A DNA stretch of 64,000 bases from Streptococcus orisasini. Its GTDB lineage: Bacteria; Bacillota; Bacilli; Lactobacillales; Streptococcaceae. Shown one piece after another: positions 44,808 to 54,200 of the stretch. A program made the position numbers and the translations under genes. The DNA lies in the NCBI RefSeq assembly GCF_001431045.1, contig NZ_BCLE01000029.1, positions 55,879-119,878 on the forward strand. The letters run 5' to 3'. The first letter of the stretch is position 1. The number at the start of each line of letters is the position of its first letter. The notes below the pieces were generated by a model. It was not told where the DNA came from. It did no database searches and saw only the letters and a program-made list of their open reading frames with translations.

Positions 44808-45512
44808 TTAATCAATCAATGTTTCTAAGCCTACCTTCATCATATCGGTGAAGGTTGTTTCACGTTCTTGGGCAGTCGTATCTTCGTCTGCCACCAGACT
44901 GTCTGAAATGGTCATGATACCCAATGCCTGAACACCGTACTTAGCTGCAAGGTAATAGAGCGCTGCTGCTTCCATCTCAACAGCCTTCACACCCATTTGC
45001 CCCAATTTGATATTATTTTCCGCAAAATCAGAGTAAAAGGCATCGATTGACAGGACACTGCCGACATGGGTTGTTAGGTTCATGTTTTTAGCAATATGAT
45101 AGGCCTTATCTAAAAGACTGAAGTCTGCTATCTGCGGAAAATCATACTGGGGCCACTCATTTTTTATCATGCTGGATGTGGTTCCAGCAGCCTGAGCCAA
45201 AACCAATTCACGGACATGAACATCTTTGTTGAGCGAGCCTGCAGTTCCGACACGAATCAGTTTTTTAACGCCGTAAGATGTAATCAGCTCGTTGGCATAG
45301 ATAGAGATGGAGGGCATGCCCATTCCTGTTCCCATGACAGAGACACGATGATCCTTGTAAGTGCCAGTATAGCCCAGCATGCCGCGGACATTGTTAAAAC
45401 ACTGGGTATCCTCTAAAAAGTTTTCGGCAATAAATTTAGCACGCAGGGGATCGCCTGGCAGTAAGATTTTATCAGCAATTTGCCCTTCTTGGGCACCAAT
45501 GTGGATTGACAT
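44808..45512 (-). CDS. deoD: Purine nucleoside phosphorylase DeoD type
   Basis: A 234-residue hexameric-type PNP cleaving purine (deoxy)nucleosides with phosphate. Motifs: [55 protein letters not shown] and TISDSL with the catalytic Asp. Start at 45512 matches the family N-terminus. No SD is seen; instead AAGGCCCTTT lies just upstream, a motif shared with punA. Last gene of the nucleoside salvage cluster. Confidence 0.95.
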   Translation of the reverse strand: MSIHIGAQEGQIADKILLPGDPLRAKFIAENFLEDTQCFNNVRGMLGYTGTYKDHRVSVMGTGMGMPSISIYANELITSYGVKKLIRVGTAGSLNKDVHVRELVLAQAAGTTSSMIKNEWPQYDFPQIADFSLLDKAYHIAKNMNLTTHVGSVLSIDAFYSDFAENNIKLGQMGVKAVEMEAAALYYLAAKYGVQALGIMTISDSLVADEDTTAQERETTFTDMMKVGLETLID

Positions 45513-45791
45513 AATCAAGATATAAAGGGCCTTAAAAAGACACAGACAAGATAGGAAATCGCTCGAAAATTCTAATTTTCGCTGGTGATTTATCTGTTTG
45601 TCCCAGTCCTTGGCTTGTATTAGTCTAAGTGAATACAAACCAGCTACCCTTTCCTTTCTTTTGTATTTGTAATGATATTCAAGAGAACTGCGCTTTCCGC
45701 TCAAGTTGCAATCAAATGAACCTGTTCTCTTTTCTTAATAGATATGGCAAAAAGTCCTGAGCCCGTATTCACTTGCCATGAACACCGACTG
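45513..45791 (-). promoter_or_regulatory. Intergenic leader of deoD
   Basis: 279 bp between the ClC gene and deoD, with no complete gene. It starts with a TTCA/TGAA mini-hairpin followed by ACGGGCT and ends with AAGGCCCTTTATATCTTGATT then ATG. Both ends resemble the punA leader (48562-48764). An internal GAAAATTAGAATTTTC hairpin is present. Probably a structured 5' leader; its ligand or factor is unknown. Confidence 0.4.
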
Positions 45792-47045
45792 TCACTTTTG
45801 CTTTTTTTGGTGATTAAATAAATAAGTATTGACGACATAGGCAGCTGCGACTGCCAATAAAAACGGTAAATAGGACGGATAAGACTGTCCTGTAAAAGAG
45901 ATGACCAATCCAATAGCAGTTAAGGGAGCTTTCATGGTGGTTGCCAAAAATACGGCTGCGCCCAATAGCAGAGCTGCTGTCATTGATAGGTCTGGAAAGA
46001 TGAGGTGCAGTCCTGAAACTAAGATGAAAGCACAGACAGCCCCCATTGAAAAGGAGGGTGTCAGGGTACCGCCATAAGCCCCTGTTCTTAAGACCAGTAA
46101 AACAAGGAAGGCTTTGATAGGCAAAATGAGCAGAGCCTGAGTCAGTGGCATGCCGAAAAAAACCTTTTGTGCCAAAGCTCCACCATTTCCCAAAAGTTCA
46201 GGAAAGTTGAGAGCAATCGCTGCCAAGAGGAGAAAACTCAAAGGCAACTGCCAGAGGATAGCCCTATCTTTGGTTTTATGAGACTGTGCCCAGCTGGTCA
46301 GCTGACGAAAATACTTGGCCAGAGGCCCGACCACCGCTCCAACTGCAATAGCCAGTAAAAGCGTAGAGAAGCTGGTGGTCAGCTGTCCTGTCCTATAAAG
46401 AGGAACATCGGGAATAACTACTTGAGCAACTGCTGCCGCTAAAACCGTTGAAAGAAGAGCGAACAGGCCATTGCGAAAGGAAAAGCCGATAGCCAAGGTT
46501 TCAAAGACGAAGAAAACACTAGCAAAAGGAACCTGATAGACTGCCGCCAGTCCTGCTGCCGCTCCGCAGGCAATCAAGAGTTTACGGTCGGGCAAACGCA
46601 GGTGGAAATAATCTGAAATTCGTCCTGCCGTCAAAGCTCCCAATTCACGAGGCGCTCCTTCCTTGCCGATGGGAGAACCTGCTGCAACAGAAGCAACCTG
46701 CAAGAAAATGTTGCAGAGATGTATCCAAAGGATTGGGCGATAACTAGCTTTTTTATCCAGTGAAACCTGAGATCTGACCGAAATAATCTGCCGATTTTTC
46801 CTTTGTATCAAGTACCAAATCAAGGCCGAAAGGATTCCCGCAGCAAAAACAGCTAAGAATCGCCGTTCAGTGGAAACATGTCCAAAGAGCAGCAACTGCG
46901 AGGAGACTTCCCCTCGTCCAAAAGCTAGTTTTTCCACCAGCTCTTGCAGCTCATGCAGCAATATACCACCTAGACCTGTCAGTAAACTAGTCAAAACAAA
47001 GGCGGCCAGCAGTTTACCAATATAAGTTTTATCTGACTTAAGCAT
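45792..47045 (-). CDS. ClC family chloride channel or H+/Cl- antiporter
   Basis: A 417-residue ClC protein. Signature segments are present: GKEGAPRELGALTAGR (selectivity and GKEGP-like motif), GAAAGLAAVYQVPFASVFFVFE and GAYGGTLTPSFSMGA. The first motif varies as GSPIGKEGAP and the gating glutamate position is retained in GKEG. Its ATG overlaps the stop of the amidotransferase gene by 8 nt. Ion choice (chloride or fluoride) cannot be fixed by eye, though it is not the CLC-F pattern I recall. Confidence 0.88.
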   Translation of the reverse strand: MLKSDKTYIGKLLAAFVLTSLLTGLGGILLHELQELVEKLAFGRGEVSSQLLLFGHVSTERRFLAVFAAGILSALIWYLIQRKNRQIISVRSQVSLDKKASYRPILWIHLCNIFLQVASVAAGSPIGKEGAPRELGALTAGRISDYFHLRLPDRKLLIACGAAAGLAAVYQVPFASVFFVFETLAIGFSFRNGLFALLSTVLAAAVAQVVIPDVPLYRTGQLTTSFSTLLLAIAVGAVVGPLAKYFRQLTSWAQSHKTKDRAILWQLPLSFLLLAAIALNFPELLGNGGALAQKVFFGMPLTQALLILPIKAFLVLLVLRTGAYGGTLTPSFSMGAVCAFILVSGLHLIFPDLSMTAALLLGAAVFLATTMKAPLTAIGLVISFTGQSYPSYLPFLLAVAAAYVVNTYLFNHQKKQK

Positions 47046-47742
47046 TGAAACTATCTAGAAATGAGAAAAGTTTCTCATTCATCTCCTTATAGTCAAAACC
47101 TTGAATGAGCTCTGCTTCTTGAACATATTTATGATGCTGAACCGTCTGATCAAAATCTGCTTCTTGCGCTAACAGATTAGCAACCAAGTCTTGAGTGAAT
47201 TCTAAATGACATTGGAAACCATAGTGCTTGTCGCTATATTTGACAATCTGTCTTGGACAGCCTTGGCTGATGGCCAAGACTTGCGCTGTCTCACTCAGGC
47301 CGAGCATGTCCCCGTGCCAATGGCCTACTGTCAGCCCCTTTCCAAAAGCTTTCAAGCCTACATCAGCCAATCCCGCATCAGTCAGGCTAATCGGAAAGTT
47401 GCCAATCTCCTTTTCAGGACTGTGTTCTACTGTTGCTCCATAGGCTTCGCCCAATAGCTGCGCTCCCAGACAGACACCGATGATGATCTTATCAGCTGCC
47501 ATGGCTGACTGGAGCAAAGCAATCTCGGCAGCGGCATCAAAATAGGGACATTCCGCCTTGGTCGTCTGCGGACTCTGCGGTCCTCCCATAACAATCAGCA
47601 TATCAAAGTCAGCTGCCGACTCAGGTAGAGGCTCATACCGATAAACCTTGGTCAAGGACACCTCATGTCCTCGCAGAGCCGCCCAAGCAAGATAGGCTCC
47701 CGGCGCTTCAAAACTTTCATGAACAATAAAATGAATTCTCAT
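47038..47742 (-). CDS. Class I glutamine amidotransferase (GMP synthase-like)
   Basis: A 234-residue stand-alone GATase-1 domain. The nucleophile cysteine is in GVCLGAQLL (about 93-101). The catalytic His/Glu pair lies in FQCHLEF. No synthase domain is fused. Such proteins can deglutamylate or remodel small molecules; the substrate is unknown. It lies between punA and the ClC gene, overlapping the latter by 8 nt, so is co-transcribed with nucleoside salvage genes. Confidence 0.85.
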   Translation of the reverse strand: MRIHFIVHESFEAPGAYLAWAALRGHEVSLTKVYRYEPLPESAADFDMLIVMGGPQSPQTTKAECPYFDAAAEIALLQSAMAADKIIIGVCLGAQLLGEAYGATVEHSPEKEIGNFPISLTDAGLADVGLKAFGKGLTVGHWHGDMLGLSETAQVLAISQGCPRQIVKYSDKHYGFQCHLEFTQDLVANLLAQEADFDQTVQHHKYVQEAELIQGFDYKEMNEKLFSFLDSFNA

Positions 47743-47751
47743 CTTAGCCCC

Positions 47752-48561
47752 TTACAATTCTGCCAAAATAGCTTTAACCAATCTCTTGAAGTCTTCTTTA
47801 ATGCGTTGTGTCACTTCTACGACTTCCTCGTGGTTCAATTCTTCTTGGAAACCAGCTGCATGATTGGTGATAGCTGAAATTCCCAGAACCTTGAGACCTG
47901 AATGCGCTGCAACGATGACTTCAGGAACAGTTGACATACCAACAGCATCAGCTCCCAGTGTTTTAAAGGCACGAATTTCAGCCGGTGTTTCGTAAGAAGG
48001 TCCTGATACGCCGATATAAACCCCTTCGTCCAGCTGAATTCCCAGCTTTTGTGCAACAGCTTGAGCCTTTTTGCGGTAATCCCTGCTGTAGGCATTGGAC
48101 ATATCAGGAAAACGCGGACCGAATTCATCCAGATTTTCTCCAATCAATGGATTTTGTCCTGTCAGATTGATATGATCCGAAATAGCCATGAGGGTTCCCG
48201 GACCAAAACCGATACCACCAGCCGCATTGGTGACAAGAACACCCTGACAACCCAGAGCCTTCATGATGCGCACAGGGAAGGTCACCACTTCCAGTGGATT
48301 GCCTTCATAAAAATGAAAACGTCCCTGCAAAGCCAAGACCTTGCGGCCTGCTAAGTCACCATAGACAAGCTTGCCAGCATGCCCCGCGACTGTTGAGCGT
48401 CCCCAATTAGGAATATCAGCATAGTCAAGGACGACAGCATTGGTAATTTCCTCTGCCAGCTCACCCAGACCAGAACCTAGAATCAGACCAAACTCAGGCG
48501 CTATCACGCCTTTGGTTTGTAAAAATTCACGGGTTTCATTGATTTTTTCTACTAGTGTCAT
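47752..48561 (-). CDS. punA: Purine nucleoside phosphorylase, trimeric type
   Basis: A 269-residue PNP for guanosine and inosine. Motifs: LGSGLGELAEE, AGHAGKLVYG, LQGRFHFYEGN, TNAAGGIGFGPGTLM and GMSTVPEVIVA. Its ATG has no SD in the usual window; AAGGCCCTTTGTAGCTTAATTT precedes it, nearly the same as deoD. A 203-bp leader separates it from the upstream hydrolase. Together with deoD and deoB it recycles purine nucleosides. Confidence 0.94.
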   Translation of the reverse strand: MTLVEKINETREFLQTKGVIAPEFGLILGSGLGELAEEITNAVVLDYADIPNWGRSTVAGHAGKLVYGDLAGRKVLALQGRFHFYEGNPLEVVTFPVRIMKALGCQGVLVTNAAGGIGFGPGTLMAISDHINLTGQNPLIGENLDEFGPRFPDMSNAYSRDYRKKAQAVAQKLGIQLDEGVYIGVSGPSYETPAEIRAFKTLGADAVGMSTVPEVIVAAHSGLKVLGISAITNHAAGFQEELNHEEVVEVTQRIKEDFKRLVKAILAEL

Positions 48562-48764
48562 AAATTAAGCTACAAAGGGCCTTTCGCTTGCGAAAAATTC
48601 CCTAAAAAATAGGCAATTTACCGAACCTCTTCCTAGGTAAGATTTACACTTACAAGTAAGCACACTTCTAATTCAAAGGACTGTGTCTTTTTCCTAGGAA
48701 TTTAGCCCCGTGTTCAGTTGGAATTGCCAACCGAACAATCCTTTCTGCAAATTTTAGTTTTTGA
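48562..48764 (-). promoter_or_regulatory. Structured leader of punA
   Basis: Contains a 10-bp hairpin GTTCGGTTGG/CCAACTGAAC (48711-48735) followed by ACGGGGCT, two CCTAGGAA blocks and, next to the start codon, AAGGCCCTTTGTAGCTTAATTT. Parts recur in the deoD leader. No ORF. May be a cis-regulatory RNA or a small repeat. Confidence 0.45.
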
Positions 48765-49559
48765 TTAAGATTGTAAAAATGTCAAAATCCTTTGATTAAA
48801 ATCTTTGGCTTCAACATAGGCGGAATGCCCTAAATTCGGATAAATGTGATAGGAACAGTTGAGAGCTTGAGTTAAGTCAGCTGATGACTGGGCACCTACC
48901 ACCTTATCCTTACCGCCTCCGATTACAAAAACAGGGCAGGCAATTTCTTTGAGCTTGTCGCTGGCATCAAAATGCAAAATGGAATCCGCCAAGATAATAA
49001 ATCTATCCAATTCTTTCGGTTTCATCAATTTTGACAAGAGAAAAATCAACCAGCGATTACGCTTGACATAGCGTTCAGAATAAACCTTGTCCATCATATC
49101 AAGCACCAATTGCTGACGTTTTTCCTTCTGAGCCAGATTTACCCAATTGCCTATGGTAGATAGAGCTGTATCATTGACTTTCGATAAGGTTACACCAAGA
49201 ACCAGTTTACGGACTAGTTCCGGATAACGTATTGCCAGCAGCTGAGCAATCATCCCACCTTGCGAAACTCCAATGATATCTACTTTTTCAAGATTCAAGT
49301 ACTTCATGGCCTGCGCTAATTCATCTGCCATATCTGAAATGCTGTAACCAGCCTCAACCTTATTCTTGCGGTCAAACATGTAGACCTTGTAGTCTTTGGC
49401 AAAAATACGATAGACATAAGACATGAAAAAAGCTCTGCCCTTGAGTCGCTGCGTACTCAAGCCAGGTATCAAAATGAGAGGCTTTATCCCTTTACCGAAA
49501 GTCAGGTAGTCCATTTTGGTACCATTAAAAGTTAAGCTTTTATTTCTGGCTTTATACAT
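48765..49559 (-). CDS. Alpha/beta hydrolase
   Basis: A 264-residue alpha/beta-hydrolase fold protein. The oxyanion region is LILIPGLS, the nucleophile elbow GVSQGGMIA (Ser), the acid in GGGKDKVVGA (Asp) and the base in NLGHSAYVE (His). Likely an esterase or thioesterase; the substrate is unknown. Start is placed at MYKARN (49559), directly after the deoB stop; the longer frame overlaps deoB. Part of the rpiA-deoB cluster. Confidence 0.85.
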   Translation of the reverse strand: MYKARNKSLTFNGTKMDYLTFGKGIKPLILIPGLSTQRLKGRAFFMSYVYRIFAKDYKVYMFDRKNKVEAGYSISDMADELAQAMKYLNLEKVDIIGVSQGGMIAQLLAIRYPELVRKLVLGVTLSKVNDTALSTIGNWVNLAQKEKRQQLVLDMMDKVYSERYVKRNRWLIFLLSKLMKPKELDRFIILADSILHFDASDKLKEIACPVFVIGGGKDKVVGAQSSADLTQALNCSYHIYPNLGHSAYVEAKDFNQRILTFLQS

Positions 49560-49560
49560 T

Positions 49561-50772
49561 CTACACCAATTTATCCAAGAAACTTTCCCCAATCATAGCT
49601 GTGTCCACACCGAAGTTATCAGCGATGGTTGCTGAAATATCGGCATAGTGGCCAACTGGGATAGTGCCGCTGCCCTTAAAGGCCGGACTGTAAGCCAAAA
49701 GCGGCACATATTCACGGGTGTGGTCGGTTCCGGCATAGGTTGGATCATTTCCGTGGTCAGCTGTGATAAGAAGCAAGTCATCTTCTTTCATGGCTGCAAT
49801 GATTTCCGGCAGACGCTCATCAAATTCATGCAGGCAGTCGCGATAGCCATGCGCATTTCGACGGTGGCCGTAAAGAGCGTCAAAGTCTACCAAGTTAGTA
49901 AAGGAGAAACCTTTAGTGAACTCAGGCAGGTTCATGGTTTTAAGCAAAGTATCAATACCGTGGCTGTTGGATTTATTGTGACCCATGTCATGGTTAATTC
50001 CTGAGCCGTTGAAAATATCATTGATTTTACCAACAGCGTAAGTATCAATGCCAGCTTCATCCAGTTTATTTAAGACTGTCGGTGCAAAAGGCGATACAGC
50101 CAAATCGCGGCGGTTGGCTGTCCGTGTAAAGTTGCCGGCTTCCCCGACATAAGGACGGGCGATAATACGACCGAGAAGAGCTGGACGCTCCAAGGTAATG
50201 GAGCGGGCGTATTCACAGATTTTATAGAGCTCATCCAGCGGAATCACTTCTTCGTGAGCTGCGATTTGCAGCACTGGATCAGCTGAGGTATAGACAATCA
50301 GCTCACCAGTCTCCATTTGCCGCGGACCAAAATCAGCAATGACCTGAGTACCAGAATAAGGCTTGTTGGCCTCACGGATGACCTTGCGTCCTGAGAACTC
50401 TTCAATCTTAGTGATGATTTCTTCCGGAAAGCCATCCCAGAAGGTATCGAAAGGCTCGGTGATATTGAGCCCCATGATTTCCCAGTGGCCGGTCATGGTA
50501 TCTTTACCGAGAGATACTTCTTCTAATTTAGTTGCGTAGCCAGTTGGCTGACTTTCGGCAGGAACGGTTTTTAGAGCCTGCGGACGCGGAATATTTCCAA
50601 GACCGATTTTGGCCATATTTGGCACATTAAGGCCAACTGTTTTGGAAATATGTCCCAGTGTGTCAGAAGCACCGTCCGGCACACCAGCATTGGAGAAGTT
50701 ATTAGCATCTGGTGCAGCTCCAATACCAACAGAATCCAAAACTACTAAGTGAATACGATTAAATTTAGACAT
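49561..50772 (-). CDS. deoB: Phosphopentomutase
   Basis: A 403-residue alkaline-phosphatase-superfamily enzyme converting (deoxy)ribose-1-phosphate to the 5-phosphate. Metal and phospho-site motifs: [13 protein letters not shown] at the start, [10 protein letters not shown] (phosphorylated Thr) and [22 protein letters not shown] near the C-terminus. It links the products of punA/deoD to the pentose phosphate pathway, fitting its place after rpiA. A GGGTG/CACCC mini-hairpin lies in its 51-nt leader. Confidence 0.96.
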   Translation of the reverse strand: MSKFNRIHLVVLDSVGIGAAPDANNFSNAGVPDGASDTLGHISKTVGLNVPNMAKIGLGNIPRPQALKTVPAESQPTGYATKLEEVSLGKDTMTGHWEIMGLNITEPFDTFWDGFPEEIITKIEEFSGRKVIREANKPYSGTQVIADFGPRQMETGELIVYTSADPVLQIAAHEEVIPLDELYKICEYARSITLERPALLGRIIARPYVGEAGNFTRTANRRDLAVSPFAPTVLNKLDEAGIDTYAVGKINDIFNGSGINHDMGHNKSNSHGIDTLLKTMNLPEFTKGFSFTNLVDFDALYGHRRNAHGYRDCLHEFDERLPEIIAAMKEDDLLLITADHGNDPTYAGTDHTREYVPLLAYSPAFKGSGTIPVGHYADISATIADNFGVDTAMIGESFLDKLV

Positions 50773-50823
50773 TATCTTTCTTTCTAAGGGTGGTTACGGT
50801 TGGCACCCATTACCTATGAACAA

Positions 50824-51495
50824 TCATTTTTCCAAAACTTGAACGCCGTCTTTGCCAGCAACGATGACACGGTTGACCAGGCCGCAGAAAAGACCGTGTT
50901 CAACAATGCCGACTTGGTGATCCAGCTCAGCACCAAACTCAACAGGATTGGGAATAGAACCTAAATCCAAATCGATAATGAAATTTTTCATATCCGTCAC
51001 GAAACGAACACCGTCATATTCCCTGAAAGAAGGTTTATAGCCCTTCTTTTCAAATTCTCTAAAAAGACGTTCGGCACCGTACTGAACAACCTCAATCGGC
51101 AATTTAAAAGATCCCAGAGTGTCCACCAGCTTGCTCTCATCAACAACCCAGATATAGTCTTTGGTGGGAGTTGCAACAATTTTCTCCATGAGCAGAGCAC
51201 CGCCGCCGCCCTTGATACCGTTGAACTGAGGATCGACCTCGTCGGCGCCATCAACAGTCACATCAATGGAGTCAACCTCATCAACAGACTTGAGCGGAAT
51301 CCCAAGGCTCTTAGCCTGAGCAGTTGTCCCGCTTGAAGTTGTTACACCGACAATCTGCAAGCCTTCTTCCTGAACACGGCGGCCAATTTCTTCAACAAAA
51401 TAATAGGCTGTTGAGCCTGTTCCAAGTCCCACAGTCATACCGTCTTTGACATATTCTGCCGCTTTGATGCCAGCAATTTTTTTGAGCTCTTCCAT
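50824..51495 (-). CDS. rpiA: Ribose-5-phosphate isomerase A
   Basis: A 223-residue RpiA. Motifs: [25 protein letters not shown] (catalytic Asp and Glu region) and [12 protein letters not shown]. Start at MEELKK (51495) has SD GAGGAA at 6 nt; the longer frame lies over the promoter. First gene of the nucleoside salvage cluster, divergent from mnmE. Confidence 0.95.
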   Translation of the reverse strand: MEELKKIAGIKAAEYVKDGMTVGLGTGSTAYYFVEEIGRRVQEEGLQIVGVTTSSGTTAQAKSLGIPLKSVDEVDSIDVTVDGADEVDPQFNGIKGGGGALLMEKIVATPTKDYIWVVDESKLVDTLGSFKLPIEVVQYGAERLFREFEKKGYKPSFREYDGVRFVTDMKNFIIDLDLGSIPNPVEFGAELDHQVGIVEHGLFCGLVNRVIVAGKDGVQVLEK

Positions 51496-51525
51496 AAAGC
51501 TTCCTCTTTCACATATAATCATCTT

Positions 51526-51554
51526 ATTATACCATGAAATCGCATACTTGTTAA
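51526..51554 (-). promoter_or_regulatory. Promoter of the rpiA-deoB cluster
   Basis: -35 TTAACA (51549-51554), 17-bp spacer, extended -10 TGG-TATAAT (hexamer 51526-51531), reading toward rpiA. Confidence 0.75.
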
Positions 51555-51611
51555 ATAGCAATCTCCCTTTTCTGAAGGTCTCAAAATCTTGCAGCTTCCC
51601 TCTTTTTGCGC

Positions 51612-51617
51612 TACAAT
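51612..51617 (+). promoter_or_regulatory. -10 box of leaderless mnmE
   Basis: TACAAT ends 6 nt before the mnmE ATG (51624). There is no SD between. The -35 is weak. Confidence 0.5.
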
Positions 51618-51623
51618 TAAGTT

Positions 51624-52991
51624 ATGATCACGAAAGAATTTGATACCATTGCTGCGATTGCAACACCTCTTGGTGAAGGAGCTATCGGCATTGTCCGGCT
51701 TTCTGGCTCTGAAGCTCTTGCTATCGCCCAAAAAATCTTTAAAGGCAAGGATTTAACCAAAGTCGCCTCCCATACGATTAACTACGGCCATATCGTAGAA
51801 GACGGGCGTCTTATTGATGAGGTCATGGTTTCGGTCATGCGGGCGCCTAAGACCTTCACCCGTGAAGATGTCATTGAGATTAATACCCATGGCGGTGTAG
51901 CAGTTACCAATGAAATTTTGCAGCTAGTTATTCGCTCTGGTGCCCGGATGGCTGAGCCCGGCGAATTCACCAAACGTGCTTTCTTAAACGGGCGTGTTGA
52001 CTTGGCTCAGGCTGAGGCTGTTATGGATTTGATCCGTGCCAAAACAGACAAGGCTATGGCTGTCGCTGTGAAGCAGCTGGACGGTTCCCTTTCTGAACTC
52101 ATCAATAATATCCGTCAGGAAATTTTAAACACACTGGCTCAGGTCGAAGTGAATATTGACTATCCTGAGTACGATGATGTCGAAGAAATGACAACAGCCT
52201 TGATGCGCGAAAAGACACAGGAATTTGAAAAACTTCTGACCAATCTTTTACAAACAGCCCGCCGCGGCAAGATTTTGCGCGAAGGTCTGTCCACTGCTAT
52301 CATCGGCCGGCCCAATGTCGGCAAATCAAGCCTTCTTAACAATCTTTTACGGGAAGAAAAAGCCATTGTTACTGATGTTGAAGGAACAACCCGTGATGTC
52401 ATTGAAGAGTATGTCAACATCAAGGGTGTGCCTCTAAAATTGATTGATACTGCGGGTATTCGGGAAACAGATGATTTAGTCGAAAAAATCGGTGTTGAGC
52501 GCTCCAAAAAAGCGCTTGAGGAAGCCGATCTCGTCCTTCTAGTCCTCAACAGCGCCGAAAAACTAACCGATCAAGACCGTACCTTACTAAAAATCAGCCA
52601 AAATACTAATCGGCTCATTCTGCTCAACAAGACTGATCTGCCCCAGCAGATTGAAAGCGATCAGTTGCCGAATGATGTCATCAAGATATCAGTCTTAAAA
52701 AATCAAAACATTGATCTTATCGAAGAACGCATCAACCAAATCTTCTTTGATAACGCAGGCATTGTTGAAAAAGATGCGACTTACCTTTCTAATGCGCGTC
52801 ACATCAGCCTTATCGAGCAGGCTCTCGAAAGCCTCCATGCTGTCAATGAAGGTTTGGAACTTGGTATGCCGGTAGATCTCTTACAGGTTGATATGACCCG
52901 TACTTGGGAAATCCTAGGCGAAATCACAGGCGATGCGGCTCCAGATGAACTCATCACTCAGCTCTTCAGCCAATTTTGTCTGGGAAAATAA
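51624..52991 (+). CDS. mnmE: tRNA modification GTPase MnmE
   Basis: A 455-residue GTPase that, with MnmG, builds the 5-carboxymethylaminomethyl group on wobble U34 of tRNAs. N-terminal formyl-THF binding domain ([20 protein letters not shown]). G-domain motifs [11 protein letters not shown] (about 228-238), [10 protein letters not shown] and NKTD. The C-terminus ends FCLGK, with the essential Cys in the usual F-C-x-G-K place. The start is the family start, although no SD is present; the mRNA is probably leaderless. Confidence 0.96.
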   Translation: MITKEFDTIAAIATPLGEGAIGIVRLSGSEALAIAQKIFKGKDLTKVASHTINYGHIVEDGRLIDEVMVSVMRAPKTFTREDVIEINTHGGVAVTNEILQLVIRSGARMAEPGEFTKRAFLNGRVDLAQAEAVMDLIRAKTDKAMAVAVKQLDGSLSELINNIRQEILNTLAQVEVNIDYPEYDDVEEMTTALMREKTQEFEKLLTNLLQTARRGKILREGLSTAIIGRPNVGKSSLLNNLLREEKAIVTDVEGTTRDVIEEYVNIKGVPLKLIDTAGIRETDDLVEKIGVERSKKALEEADLVLLVLNSAEKLTDQDRTLLKISQNTNRLILLNKTDLPQQIESDQLPNDVIKISVLKNQNIDLIEERINQIFFDNAGIVEKDATYLSNARHISLIEQALESLHAVNEGLELGMPVDLLQVDMTRTWEILGEITGDAAPDELITQLFSQFCLGK

Positions 52992-53000
52992 AACAAAAAA

Positions 53001-53330
53001 TATCCACCGGATGTTTCAGGTTGTAGACAAACTCTATAGTTAGCATTTCACAAGCACACACATCTTAGGATAATATCAACTCACAATCTATAAGAAAAAT
53101 AGGAGAATTGAACGATCCTGCCCCAGATACTTTCCGCTGTAGCAAAAACGCCAGAAATCACTCATTTCTGGCGTTCGGAGATTTTGAGACTTGGGCTCAA
53201 AATCTAGGTATGAAATTCCAAAGGAAGTTGCTACCGTCCGTGCTACCTAAGGAAAGTATCATAACACAATAGTTCTTTTGATAAAAATTGACTTTTTCTT
53301 CAGTTTGAAATTATCCACCGGATGTTTCAG
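53001..53330. repeat. Structured intergenic repeat element, copy 1
   Basis: A 330-bp unit bracketed by identical 19-bp direct repeats (TATCCACCGGATGTTTCAG at 53001-53019 and 53312-53330). The core (53126-53260) has terminal inverted repeats GATACTTTCC/GGAAAGTATC. Inside it are a 12-bp hairpin AACGCCAGAAAT/ATTTCTGGCGTT (53147-53175) and a hairpin GATTTTGAG/CTCAAAATC (53180-53204). A third block, TAGGTA...TACCTA, follows. Shared with 56337-56642, including GTAGACAA near the left end and GACTTTTTCTTCA near the right. No ORF. Downstream of mnmE. Confidence 0.8.
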
Positions 53331-53336
53331 ACTGAA

Positions 53337-53373
53337 AATAAAGCCCTTAGAAACTCAAGTCCTAAGGGCTTTA
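53337..53373. terminator. Bidirectional terminator
   Basis: AATAAAGCCCTTAG pairs with CTAAGGGCTTTAT around an 11-nt loop, T-rich after. Between mnmE plus repeat and the convergent UDG-fold gene. Confidence 0.75.
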
Positions 53374-53509
53374 TCTTTATAAGCTAATGATGAATGATTT
53401 CTAGCAGCAAACTCAATTCCTAAAAAATCGGAATAATTAAATCTTATTTTTCATACCTTCTTTAGTAGAAAAAATAGTTACCCATGTAATTTTACCTATA
53501 GTTCTTTCC

Positions 53510-54094
53510 TTATTTTTTAATGATTTTCTCAACAATCTGTCTTAAATCCGGCACGACCTGCTCTTCAAACCAAGGATGCTTAGACATCCAAATTTGATTT
53601 CTAGGAGAGGGGTGGACAAGTGGAAAGAAATCCGGCAGATAGTCTTTATAATGTTCAACTGTATCTGTCAATTTGACTGAAGATTTTTGCTGCAGATAGT
53701 ATTTTTGAGCATAATTGCCAATTAAAATAGTCAGCTGAATATCCGGCAGTAGATCCAAAATCGGCTGATGCCACTTCTGGGCAAATCCCTTTCGAGGCGG
53801 CAGATCGCCTGATTTTCCTTTACCAGGATAATAAAAATCCATGGGAATAGCAGCGAAATAACCTGAATGATAAAAGGTATCATAGTCAACCCCCATCCAC
53901 TCGCGCAGACGATCTCCACTCTTATCATTCCAATAGAGCCGCGATTCCTGTGCTTTGATGCCGGGTGCTTGACCAACAATATTAATGCGTGCTGTTTTCG
54001 GTGCTGAAAAAAGCGGCTCGATTCCTTGTTCCGTATACAAACTATTTTGACTGTCTGCCATAATGGCCTTAGTGATTTCTTCAATAGTTGTCAT
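53510..54094 (-). CDS. Uracil-DNA glycosylase-fold family protein
   Basis: A 194-residue protein of the UDG superfamily distinct from ung. Motif A-like GQAPGIKAQES near 42 and motif B HPSPRNQIW near 163. It also has ILIGNYAQKYYL. It lacks the GQDPYH of family 1 and the four cysteines of family 4. Could remove damaged bases; activity is unproven. The SD is AGGGAG and the gene stands between the repeat region and pepV. Confidence 0.78.
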   Translation of the reverse strand: MTTIEEITKAIMADSQNSLYTEQGIEPLFSAPKTARINIVGQAPGIKAQESRLYWNDKSGDRLREWMGVDYDTFYHSGYFAAIPMDFYYPGKGKSGDLPPRKGFAQKWHQPILDLLPDIQLTILIGNYAQKYYLQQKSSVKLTDTVEHYKDYLPDFFPLVHPSPRNQIWMSKHPWFEEQVVPDLRQIVEKIIKK

Positions 54095-54200
54095 AATTAC
54101 TCTCCCTTGTCAAAAAGAACTGAGATAAACAAATCGTCAGTTCTTTTTCATTTGTTATTTAAGCTTGTTCCATGTTCTTAGCACGGCTCTGCTCTCATGT

